From the NCBI GenBank assembly GCA_047967505.1, contig CM106541.1: a stretch of 64,000 nucleotides of DNA. One strand, 5' to 3'. Source of the DNA: Dipteris shenzhenensis (Eukaryota > Polypodiophyta > Polypodiopsida > Gleicheniales). Shown in pieces: positions 52,866-62,908 of this stretch (its first letter is position 1; every line of letters begins with the position of its first letter). Both the position numbers and the translations under genes were made by a program. The notes below the pieces were generated by a model. The model was not told where the DNA came from, ran no database searches, and saw only the letters and a list, made by a program, of their open reading frames with translations.

Positions 52866-54510
52866 AGGCCCGATCTTCACGATGCGCCTGGCCATGCAGG
52901 TCAGGATCAGCCGGGGCTACGCCGTTGTTGCCAGGTTGGAGCGACAGTGCTACCACTCCCACTTCCAGGACCCGCGGACCAAGTCTCTCCTTTTTGATTC
53001 TTTGGTCCGCCCAGCAGGCATGTACGGTAGCCCGTGGTGGGGAGCTGACCTTCAGACTCAGAGTGGGCTTGAGTCGAGCGCCTACAGATACTGATGTTTG
53101 CTCGGATGATCCACAGCAAACCATCGGTACCACACCAGATCATTCTAGCAGAGTTCGGCGCCTCACCCCTACAGCTTGATGCGGCTTTCCAGGCTATCAC
53201 TTATCTCCACAGAGTCAGGGATTTCAGCTCCTCCGCCGACGGTTGCCTCCGCCTACCTTGGCTAGCTATCCTCCTCTATGGCCTTATCCGTTGATGGGGA
53301 CCAGCGATGCTGGTATAGTCGTCTTTCCAGTTGGTTCACCCGATTGGGCCTCGACTTAGACCGGTTGCCTCCTTTTCAGTACAGCCTTGATGCTCCACCA
53401 TCTCCCCTCTCCCCCACTGACCAGGAGGTCAACCCGCTCATTCGAGCGGATCTGCTCCAGCTCCACACCTGGCGGACATGGTTTCTTCACTCCGAGCTTC
53501 CTGTGAAGCTCGACTTCTACGGCCGACAGTGCCTCCAGATCTCACAGGAGGGCTTCATCACACCTCTGGGTTACACACAGCTTCATCTACCACATGCGCT
53601 CTAGATCTCCCTCGGTCAGTTTAGGGTTTCGTCGCACCGATTACGGATCGAAAGCGGATGCGCAAAGGATATCCCACGAGAGGGCCGCCTTTGCCCACTT
53701 TGCGACTTGCAGGAGATCGAGTCGGAGGAGCACTTTGCTTTCAGATGTCCTATCTATTATGCCATTCGAGGCCGGTACCACTGTCTCTTCCGCGACGGAT
53801 TCGGCCCCCTCCCACACATGCTATAGTTCCTGGATCAGCGATGCCTAGCCGCTTTCTTACATGAGATGACTCGCCACCGAGATACCTCTCTCTGAGCACG
53901 GCGACACGCGCAGCACACACAGCGTGAGAACACCTAGCGGCCCATCACTGATTTCTTCCAGTCACAGGATACCTCTCCTTAGTCTAGTTGGTGACGCGGA
54001 CGTGAGTGAGAGCCAGAGCCATGACAGTTGCGCCAGCAGACAGACTCACACATCGGGTCCATGACATCTCGTCTCTGCTCTCCGCCCGTCCCACTGGGGT
54101 TACCGTTGCCCTCATCCACAGGGCCACCCGCCGCCCCCGACGACCGAGCTCGACTAGGCCGCGTGACGTCAGAGGCCAATCATCTATCGCAGGGTTTTTT
54201 CCGGCCTCCCATTTGACGGCCCCTCTATGATTGGTCTCTGACGATCACCACCTGCACATATATATTGTATCTCCCCCCTCTGTCCCATTTTTGGTGCCTC
54301 CCCCTTCTTTTTTGTATCATCTAGAGGTAGACACATATTTTTTGTATCAGGACTAGACACACACCGTCCTTCATAACCTCTTTTTTGTAGAAATGGTTGG
54401 CTGGCCCGTTTTGAGACCGCCACCGTTATGCTCATTGTATCAGTTATCTTTAGTCTCATAGACCTTCACGGTCTCCCGAAGACTTTAATAAACTTTCTTT
54501 CTTTCTCTAA
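52866..54510 (+). mobile_element. LINE family 1 fragment, RT end to 3' end
   Basis: Plus-strand frames: GPIFTMRLAMQVRISRGYAV, HFQDPRTKSLLFDSLVRPAG, IHSKPSVPHQIILAEFGASP, RLPPFQYSLDAPP, RLRIESGCAKDIPREGRLCP, EEHFAFRCPIYYAIRGRYHC. 3' terminus CCCGAAGACTTTAATAAACT then CTTTCTTTC at 54475-54505. Several stops (53092, 53602, 53824). A sister of the copy at 16.7-17.6 kb. Confidence 0.88.
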
Positions 54511-54515
54511 TTGTA

Positions 54516-55530
54516 GGCACACTAACACCAGGAACTGGAAAATTCAAAATGTCTTGTTTGATGCATATGTAGTACAGACAATATTATATGGAGTGGAAGT
54601 ATGGGGAGGCAGTATTTCAGCCTCTACATGGAATGATATTGAGAAAATGCAAAAGGCTTTCTTACGGCGACACCTTGGTGTCAAACCCACTACTCCATAC
54701 TCAGTACTTTTGTTGGAAATGGGAAGGAGGTCGATTGAATTTCATGCACTGATCAGAGTTATGCAATACCTAATAGAGGTGCAGGAAATGCAACCTGATA
54801 GGTTGCCTCATAAAGCATGGAATGCCAACACAAAGCTTCAAAAGAACCACAAAAGTAAGATCATCTGTACAAGATGGGCAACCGACATAAGAAAATGGTT
54901 CAGCAGATGGAAAGTGGAAGCATATTCGACCATGCCGCTTGAAAAGGTCACCATGCAAGAGTTTCAACTGTCTTTACTGAGCACTTTGCAAACTCATTGG
55001 GTGACAAGTGAAAAGAGGGTAAAGCTGGAATATTACCAAGACAACATAAATCCCACATGTTGGTCTACATACATGTCCATAGAGACTCATGCTCAGCCTT
55101 ATATTAGCACACCTATCCCCCTTCTATATCGCAGACATAGCTAGGTTTCGTACTCACACATTTGCAATTGAGAAGGGAGCTTGGATGCATCAGCCCAAAC
55201 ATGCTAGAGTCTGTACCCTTTGTGACATGCAGATAGTTGAGACGGAGGCACATGTGGCTCTACAGTGCCCCCGATATGCATATATCAGGGAGGACTACCA
55301 GCAGATACTGGAGGACTCTGCTTAGCTGACATGAGTTCTCTCTATTGCCTCTCCGGTAGCATTGGGATCTTTTGTCACTCGTCTTTTTACCTGGCGTCAG
55401 GAACTCATAGACTCCTGACCCCTCTCCTTGAGGAGACTCTATTTTACATTGTATTGAGACGGGTCCCATGGGTCATTTTTGGTCCCCCGAGGATGTTAAT
55501 AGACTCTACTTCTACTTCTACTGTAATGGT
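54516..55530 (+). mobile_element. LINE family 2, C-terminal part and 3' end
   Basis: The frame to 55144 (~210 LINE codons) encodes VLFDAYVVQTILYGVEVWGG, STWNDIEKMQKAFLRRHLGV, YSVLLLEMGRRSIEFHALIR and RWATDIRKWFSRWKVEAYST. After a frameshift, 55089-55325 gives GAWMHQPKHARVCTLCDMQI and VETEAHVALQCPRYAYIRE, a Cys/His motif comparable to family 1. 3' end GAGGATGTTAATAGACTCTA with (TTCTAC)n at ~55495-55520. More intact than the 25.9-kb copy. Confidence 0.85.
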
Positions 55531-55645
55531 ACCCTTTGGTCCGACCTAGGTGGCTTCTCAGAGACATACAGAGGCAGAGACATCATCTTCCACACTGAGA
55601 CACATGAGAGCCTAGAAAGAGGGCTGCCCACAGTGACAGGGACTC
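55522..55645 (+). mobile_element. LINE ORF2 endonuclease start
   Basis: The plus strand encodes CNGTLWSDLGGFSETYRGRD, IIFHTETHESLERGLPTVTG. It meets an opposite-facing copy of the same region near 55645. Confidence 0.8.
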
Positions 55646-56437
55646 TGATGTGTCTCTGTATAAAAGACTATGTCACGAACTGTGTAGGATTCCGAGAAGC
55701 TCCTTGGTTCTGAGTACCATTGCAGTTCCAAATGGTACAGGATAGGGCCTGTAAATTGTAAGTAGTTGTCCATCTCGAATCACCGCCCACTTCCCATCCT
55801 TGCGGGCCTGATCTCGTTGCTGTAGCAGAGTGTGCCTCTCCTCAATCTGTAGGGGGGTGAGATCCTCATCCATGGAGATCGATGAAGAGTAGCTTTGGAG
55901 CACAGGTGTGGTAAGGGCCAGATGAAGCAATGAAGGGTGGCTGGCTTAGGGGCAATGGTGTCAGTAATGAGGTGTACTCAGTTGAGGCACCATAAGCTGT
56001 CCCTAATGATGGTGCTGCTGTAAGGCCTGACCCCTCCATGGATGGGGTGGATAGTGAGAAAGAAGCTGCTGTCAACGATGGTGATGGTGATGTGAGGGTC
56101 GAGGATGGAGCTGATGTGGAGGTGGAAGTTGATGTAGGGGCTGATGTGGAGATTGCTTGCGTGGAAGCCCTGGTGGCTGCCTTTTGTGTGGCAGTGCTGT
56201 CCACCTATAGGCAATTCCGATTGCTGCGTTTGTTGACATCCTTAAGCGTGAGTTGTTGCCTTTGTTGTTTATCCTCTTTTTTGTTGTTGGGTCTCTCTCT
56301 TTCCTTATCTCCTTTGGCTCCCTTCGCCATTTCGGGGGTGGACTGAAGTGAGCTCCTTTTTTTAAATCCCAGTGGCAACACTTAAGTCCCAGGAGTGTAC
56401 CACAGGTTTGTGGCTGCCCACAGTAGGGAGTGCCCAC
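55646..56437 (-). mobile_element. LINE ORF1 and ORF2 start, head-to-head with neighbour
   Basis: ORF1 starts at ATG 56330-56328 (MAKGAKGDKERERPNNKKED, basic N-terminus), with a TAG after RSNRNCL, then a Ser/Thr/Pro/Ala-rich stretch (56204-55990) and MDEDLTPLQIEERHTLLQQR near the ORF1 end. ORF2 begins around 55740 with the WNCNG-type motif in a shifted frame (HLELQWYSEPRSFSESYT). ORF1 would be an RNA-binding partner of the LINE RNP; this is inferred from its position and basic start. Confidence 0.75.
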
Positions 56438-57626
56438 AGTAGCAGCCAGTGGGCAGGGGTCCTTGAGTCCAAGAAACCAGGGCTACACCCCCCTGCAGCA
56501 GCCCAGCCTAGTCGAGGGCCAGGAGGCCTAGTTGAGGCCCAAGAAAACAGGGCGATTTTCCCTGCAGCAGCCCATCAGTATTGTCGAAGGCCTTAGGCTG
56601 TCCTGCCACCACCGGCTTGGTTTCTTGGAGGCGCAGAAGTAGCCGGGGTACGGGACAGGTGTGTGCTGCTGGGGGTGGGCTAGGAGGTGCAGATGGCGAG
56701 GCAAAGGCTGAAGGAGCAGTGAGCTGTGGCAGGGGAGCAGAGCGGGGGGCTGGCAGAGCAGTATTTTCTAGCTATGTTGGTGGGGATAATATTGTGGTTA
56801 GTGCCTGCTATTTGTGCTGAATTTGGTTTTCAACCTTTTGGGTGACTGCCATGAGGTTAGAATGGCACCATTTGTTTCATTTTTAGAGGAGTTTGGGCAT
56901 GTTCTTGGACTAATTTAAAGTTTTATAGGTTCTTCTTCTGTCTCCTTATCTCTAAAAGGATGGCCAAGCATCGTTGATGTTTTATGAATGAAAGCATGTT
57001 GCTAATCCCTCCAGGAAGAGACCATCCAGTGGGGGAGGCATCTGAAGATCCAATGGCACTCAGTTCCACCTTTTGTAAGTCACGTATGAGAATAACTTCA
57101 TTTGGAGGGATAATCCCTACATTGTCTCAATCCTCAATACTATATGCAACTAAACCTTGAGCTGAGCGATGCAATTTGCAACACATATAACAAGTGTATT
57201 GACGATCTCCAGGCCTTTAAATCAAACCATCTTGTAGAGAAATTTATCCTTGAAACTGATAATCTGGTCCCTCTCTTGCAAGAGAGCCGAAACTGAATAA
57301 AATTTCCTTGATAGGCGCATGGTCAAGGGCATCCAGCTGTATGAATAGAATAACATTCATAAAAGATGAGACTCATGTGGATTGCGCGAATGACAATTTG
57401 TGCTGATAGTCAATGATACTGAGATGATTTCCATAGGTCACTGGTTTCATGTAATAATAATGTGGTTATGTGACATAAGTTGTGTCCTCTGAAGGGACAA
57501 GCTTATAGTTTAATTAATTCATTGCAGACATCTCAAATTTACAGCGATTAGTAATTATAAAAGGTTATATGAAGGTGACTTGATTTCTTTGTGATGATAC
57601 TCAAGTTTCATCTTCCCTGCCATCAG
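56438..57626. other. Intron, partly GC-rich; possible LINE 5' UTR
   Basis: 56440-56760 is GC-rich with a repeated CCTGCAGCAGCCCA (~56490, ~56560) and could be the untranslated leader of the LINE at 55.6-56.4 kb. From 56800 on the sequence is AT-rich without recognisable transposon motifs, as expected for intron DNA next to an exon. Confidence 0.45.
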
Positions 57627-57861
57627 ACTGTGAAGCACAATGACGGCAATCCTCCCTCACTATCCGGATTATCTACCAAACCAGCACAGCTGCCACTGCA
57701 CGATATGGGGATTACGAGTCCTCAACCACTGACTCCAAGGACTTTCAATCAGCAGCAAGACAGTAAAGTTGGAATTGTGTCTTCACCAGTAGACATTGCA
57801 CAGCCAGGTGTTTTGAGAAGCAGAGTTATGCAAGCGTCACAATTGTTGGGAATCAGTTCAG
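57627..57861 (+). CDS. Host gene exon (downstream), unidentified protein
   Basis: 235 nt between an acceptor (ATCTTCCCTGCCATCAG) and a donor (GTTCAG/GTAAAGC). It encodes TVKHNDGNPPSLSGLSTKPA, QLPLHDMGITSPQPLTPRTF, NQQQDSKVGIVSSPVDIAQP, GVLRSRVMQASQLLGISS: Ser/Pro/Gln-rich, probably disordered. It starts in phase 0, matching the phase-0 end of the exon at 22938-23173. It ends with 1 nt of a split codon, so a further exon must exist, which I did not find before 64000. The protein family is unknown; composition resembles that of its upstream partner exon. Confidence 0.62.
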
Positions 57862-58435
57862 GTAAAGCATTTGTTCCTCCCTTTCTTATTTGACTTGCAC
57901 GAGTTTTAAAAGCATCAAAATCTAGCTTGGAAAGCTCTTCCCTCCTCCCTCATCTTTCATGTCATGAGCTATCTACAGGAGAAGTATATATCAACTCTCT
58001 GCAAGTGCAGCGCCACAAACACACGCACATATATACCTGATTCAAAGTGGTATTCATGGAGAATGGCCAAGTGTTACATGTAATCAAGAAATGACTGCTT
58101 TATGATTGGTCCTTTAAACGGCACTCTCAGAGTTTCTCATGTGTAGCAGCTACCCAAAGCTATTGCTTTTAATGTACACTGTAGAGAGCAGTTAAAGACC
58201 TACAATAACGGAAAATCAGGCTAGGAGAAATGTTTGTTAACATATGCTGGCATTTTTGGTGAGAAAGCGTATCATGTCAACATAAATTACATGATTACAG
58301 TGCCACCAAGTGGCATCCATATTCTGAGAAACGTCTTTAAAAGACCGTGTGGAGGTCTTAATTTATGTTAAGGAATCATAAGCAATTTCTTACACAGGAA
58401 GGTTCACAGTCAAGTATCTTGCAAGGATTTTCTTG
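57862..58435 (+). other. Intron, no gene seen
   Basis: AT-rich, no transposon motif or convincing exon. Confidence 0.45.
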
Positions 58436-60700
58436 GCCTTGGGCCTTTGCCCTATGGTAATGCTGCAAGTAAAGGGGTCATAAGTTCCGCTGTATTTTTC
58501 TTCCAGATTAAAATGGTACTCAAAGTACTGTGTTTGAACTTGTATCGATAATTGATAAAGACCTAAAGTTGGTTACTCGCTCCTTTTCTGTTTCATTACA
58601 AATTTTCAGAGTTCTGTATGGCATGTGTATCTTTTTAACGATCTTTTTCCCTTCACCATCCTCATCATCTTAAGAAAAATACGACCAACGGAACTGTAAA
58701 TTGTCTGGGGACTTTTGGTTTGATATCACACAGATTTTGCAATGACGACTATGCAGGCAGCAAGCCTTGTTTTCCTAGAGCCATTCTAATCACACTTGGA
58801 CTGATCAGGGAATTGGGATGGCAATGAGTAATGAGAAAAGGAGGAAACATAACAACCAAGGGCAGGCTTATTTCAGCAAACTTTACTCCCATCTATTCCA
58901 CATCTGTCAATTCAGGCAGGGCATCCAGAAGATGTGTCGATAGGCACCATTCATAACATGGTCACACATCTAATGACCTGGTGACTGCTTTGGAGAAGGC
59001 AGCCCCTTTTGGTGCAGTCATGTGTTCTCCCTGCAATCTCTCCCTTAAGTTGAGTTCCCTGGTCCTTTTACGTTTCAATTTTCATACAAGCTTTCAGACT
59101 TCTGAATAGCATCTGTATCTGACAGTTTTGTGGGATTTTTTTTCCTGCCCCCCTGGTCTCTTCTTAAGAAAAGGTGTAATTGTAATTTTTGTTAATATCA
59201 CAGATAATGTCTGCTGTCGGCAGTAATTTAGTGTATTATGAAGAGTATGTCTATGATGCAGCCAATCACTCCAAGAGCCTTTCATTCTTTGACTTACGGT
59301 CAACAATGCTAGGGAATTTCAGATTAAAGCCAGAGATGGGGGCCATTTAGAGCCCCTGAATGGGAGACCTTTCAGCTCATAGATATTTTTTGGAGGAGGA
59401 TTTGGTTCATGGTGGCGGGATTTCTGTAAGTAAGTGGAGGAGCACTTCTGGAGCTGGCCCTTCTTGCCCTCAGTGCTTCTCTATTGCTGAGTCTATTCAG
59501 CATTAGGGAATGCAGACACACCAGAATCATTTTGAGGCCTAGGCTGGGATTGCAGGACTTGTGGGCAGGTTTTGTTTCTCCACTTTCTTCATCACATGGG
59601 GCTCAGTGGCCTGGTTCTCTTTGGCAGCCCCTTAGGAGAAACAGATCTGGCAGCATCTTGTAGAGCTCTATCGACTTGACACCATTCCTGCCTCTCAGTA
59701 CAGGCCTCCAGCACATTTGGAGATCTAGAAGTACAGAGGCAAGAAATGGCACCCGAGTCCACCCAGCCGTTACTTTGGCTAGTGTCTGCATAGATATTGT
59801 ACACGCTTTGATGGCCATTTGGTCTAGGATGCAGGGGACTTTGATGTCTGCTTTGACGTTTTTTCTTAGAGAATGGAGAGGCAGCCTTTGTTCTCTGAGT
59901 CTATTACTAGCTTGATGTGGCACTTTCAGTCATAGTCTTGGTTTCTTTCAGGATTTGCTTATCCTTAGACTCTTTCAGTGATCCTTTACCACTATACCTC
60001 ATCCTATGCATGAGGGCAATAAGGAGGGAAAAAAAAAGTAAACAAAGAACAAGGGCTGGCTAATTTCCGCAAACTATGTACTCCGTCTCTTCCACATCTA
60101 TGTCCTTCCATGCAGGGATGGCCAGGAGACATGGGCCAATGGGCTGCATTCATCACATTTGCTGACCAAGCCAATCCGTCGAAGAAGCCCTGCTCCCCCT
60201 TTGTTGTATCTTTCAAGGACGTGCCTCAACTTGGGCCTTTGGCCTGTATTTATGCTGCAATCCAAGACTGTACCAAGTAATCCCTGAAATTTCTTTTGAG
60301 TTACTGGCTGCTTTTATGTTTCATGACAGGCTTTCAGAGTCTGAATTGGATCTGTATCTTAAAGTTTTGTGAGATCTTATTACTCCCATTTTGTCATCAG
60401 CTTAAGAAAAGATTTGATTGACATGCTATGTTCAAAATCAGAGATTATGTAATCTGGTGTCCTGTGGTAATTCAGCTGCATGAAGTAAATTTAGCCACAC
60501 AATGCAGGCAAGAAAACCTCTTGTTCCTACAGTCCTACTCGGGCTAACTAGGGAATGGCGATGGCAATGTGTAAGGAGAAAAGGAAAGAAAAACAAGAAC
60601 CAAGGGAAGGTACACTTCAGCAAACTTTCCTCCATCTCCTCCATGTCTTTCAGGCAGGGATGACCAGGAGCCCTGGGTCCATGTGCATCATTTGTAACAA
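58436..60700. repeat. Old dispersed repeat in ~3 diverged copies
   Basis: Shared blocks recur in the same order: TGGGCCTTTG.CCT (58439, 60234); TTTC...TTTTCAGAGT.CTG..T then GCATGTGTATCT (58587-58632) against 59080-59130 and 60318-60360; CTTAAGAAAA (58669, 59164, 60401); ATG.CAGGCA.AAGCC (58752, 60503); AGGGAAT.G.GATGGCAATG (58808, 60549); AGCAAACTTT.CTCC.TCT (58876, 60620; degenerate at 60068); and CAGGCAGGG (58914, 60653). The copies are well diverged, so this is an ancient local duplication. Non-coding. Confidence 0.7.
59291..59990. other. Unassigned insert between repeat copies
   Basis: Short frames on both strands, none recognisable. It separates two parts of the diverged repeat and may be an insertion. 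Confidence 0.35.
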
Positions 60701-60753
60701 TAGCTGAACCCTGGCACGTATGGTGTAACATTAACAGCCTCCTCCCTCTCCCT

Positions 60754-61330
60754 ATGGATGAATTCCTTCCTCTTTCTCTACCTCTACCTCCACATCAAAA
60801 GTACCTTCAACCATATCAGCGTTTTTTGTTTCAACATATTGAAGCCCAATTGCATGAACCCTCACAAAAAACTACATGGTACCTTTTTCTATACAGCGAG
60901 CTCAAGAAAAACAGAATCCCTGCACAATCAAAATCAAAGACGCAAATGTCCTTCCCAAGGGCCAATACTGCGTCACTCAATAAAGTGGAGGAGCGCCTTA
61001 TTTCAATAAGAACATCATTCGCACAAATCAGGCAGTTGACTTACGAAGGGCAACTTGGACTTCATGGGAGTGTAGTGAATGTGTTCGCCGATGTCGATAG
61101 GGCCCAGCAAGTGCTTTCTCGCTTCTTGTCCAACACTGCGACAGTCACGGTAGCAATCAAGCGGCACATGAAATACACACAACTACATTAGTGGTTTGGT
61201 GCACCCGATGCTGACGATGCGTGCAATGCATGAAATGCTGGACACGCCCCTTTATTTGAAAAACAATGTGAGTGAACCAGACATGGTTGGAGCATATGCG
61301 AAATGGTATGGGCTTCATGCCCATGGCTAC
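60754..61330 (+). pseudogene. Helitron-like protein fragment (DUF6570-like)
   Basis: The frame 60754-61191 (145 codons) ends with RTSFAQIRQLTYEGQLGLHG, SVVNVFADVDRAQQVLSRF and TVTVAIKRHMKYTQ. This resembles the conserved stretch N-terminal to the Helitron helicase-like domain (IRQL..GGQ.G..G.VVNV..DV......LPR...IKR...Y). A TAG then interrupts; APDADD and, in another frame, PLYLKNNV continue the pattern to ~61270. Rep and helicase motifs are absent. The first ~60 codons are not recognised. The assignment is from memory of the motif. Confidence 0.55.
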
Positions 61331-62202
61331 AAGTGACCTATCTTTGTGGAGCTTTGCAGGTGCACACTCATTTGCTTCCTGCTTGCTTGCTATGAAAATA
61401 GCAAATAAATTACGCAAAGATGAGTCTCTCTCGCAATGGTTCAGCCAAAAAAGAAATATTTTGAACCATGCTCAAGAATACATGTTCTTCAAAGTGCAAA
61501 TATGAGGTGTATTCTGAACATCTGAGAGGGACAGCATGTACAAGACTCAGTAAACGGTGCACATACAAAGAGAAGTCTAAACCTATGTAGACATAAATTA
61601 GGGTTTTCACACCCGTAGATAGTGCCACATGGTATGACAAGAAATAGTGATGTCCAATTACAAAGACAAGCTTTTCTATCTCAACTTAATTCATGTAACC
61701 AATACTTTCTAGCCCAAGCTTTATGTGTTAGCCTTTAGAAAATCGAGTCCCCAAAAAGAGTCCATTGAGCTGGGAAGCCCCCAATATATGCCAATTTGTA
61801 TTGCAATAAACTTACCTTTGGGGAGGCTGCCCCTCTTCGTCCTTATTGCATTGCTCTCTCTTGTCCAATTGCTCGTGGAGTGTCCAGTCTCTTCAAATCC
61901 TCCCCACCCACAAATAGAAGACTAAAGGTACTGTCACGTCTGACATTAGACAGAGATTTTACAACTCTGATGGGCCGGCCTATGGACTTGGAGCACAATG
62001 TTAGAATTACTAGTCTCTAGCAAGTTATAGCTTGTAGCTACTTAGTGCTACCTATATGACATGTATAACATTTTGTTATGATTCATGAACTTTTGATGAT
62101 CATGATTGAACAATGAAATTTGATTCACAGACCACCTTCTATATTTCCAAGGAGGCATGAAAGTTTAAAGTTTGAACTTGAAAGTTGAATCTTGATTTTA
62201 AA
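61331..62202. other. No recognisable gene
   Basis: AT-rich. Short frames only. Confidence 0.4.
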
Positions 62203-62214
62203 GTGAGTGAGTGA

Positions 62215-62281
<67 letters not shown>
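62203..62281. repeat. (GAGT)n-(GT)n-(GA)n compound microsatellite
   Basis: GAGT repeats from 62203, GT to 62244 and GA to 62281. The right edge is a LINE 3' terminus (GGCTTCGTGGGCCTATGAGA). Confidence 0.93.
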
Positions 62282-62282
<1 letters not shown>

Positions 62283-62868
62283 CTTCGTGGGCCTATGAGA
62301 CAAATTACAAGCCAATAAGTAACTCATACAAGCCATCGAGGGTTGAAGCAAAGGGTTCACTAAGACCCTTGCTACAACAAAATAATAGAGAAGTACGAAG
62401 TGCTCAGAGCTAGCACTCCTAGTACATGCTCAGGTTCTGTATATCTAGGTAACCTAGTGGCTCTCTAATGAGATGTGAAGAGCTCTCGTATCTGTGTTTG
62501 TCGAGTTGTCTCTTGATGTGGGGGAGGGCATGGTCTTCTTGATCTCTGGATCCGGTGGGTTATGTCAAGGGTGATTCCTCGTCTCTGGCTGTCACCTCTG
62601 AGGAGGGTTGAGATAGACCGAACCTCTATCGTGCGTGCTCTGGTCCCTCTCCATGTCGCACGTGGAGTGTGTGTCCCTCGTCTGGTAGCAATGTGGTGGA
62701 CACTTGCACTGCTAATCCATGATGCTTTCATCTTATCAAGCTCCTCCCTCAGCCTCACCAGCAACAATTGACTCAGATGCATAGAAGTCTATAACAAATG
62801 TATGTGATTTGTCGCTCTGTTCCTACTACTCTCTGGTCTGTCACATCAATGTGTCTCTCCGTCATCAC

Positions 62869-62870
<2 letters not shown>
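62282..62870 (-). mobile_element. LINE 3' fragment
   Basis: The minus-strand frame 62782-62465 encodes GITLDITHRIQRSRRPCPPP, HQETTRQTQIRELF, the C-terminal tail seen also at 37.9-38.1 and 52.2-52.3 kb. The 3' end lies against the GA tract at 62281. Its 5' side meets another GA tract. Confidence 0.78.

Positions 62871-62872
<2 letters not shown>

Positions 62873-62903
<31 letters not shown>
62873..62903. repeat. (GA)n microsatellite at LINE tail
   Basis: About 15 GA units directly before TTTTAAAGAAAGAAAGTTTA, the 3' tail of the next LINE. Confidence 0.92.
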
Positions 62904-62907
<4 letters not shown>

Positions 62908-62908
62908 A

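Noticed and set aside
59676-59923. Frames near 59.6-59.9 kb as a further host exon
   Set aside because: Competing frames on both strands, no good phase-1 acceptor and no compositional match to the other exons.
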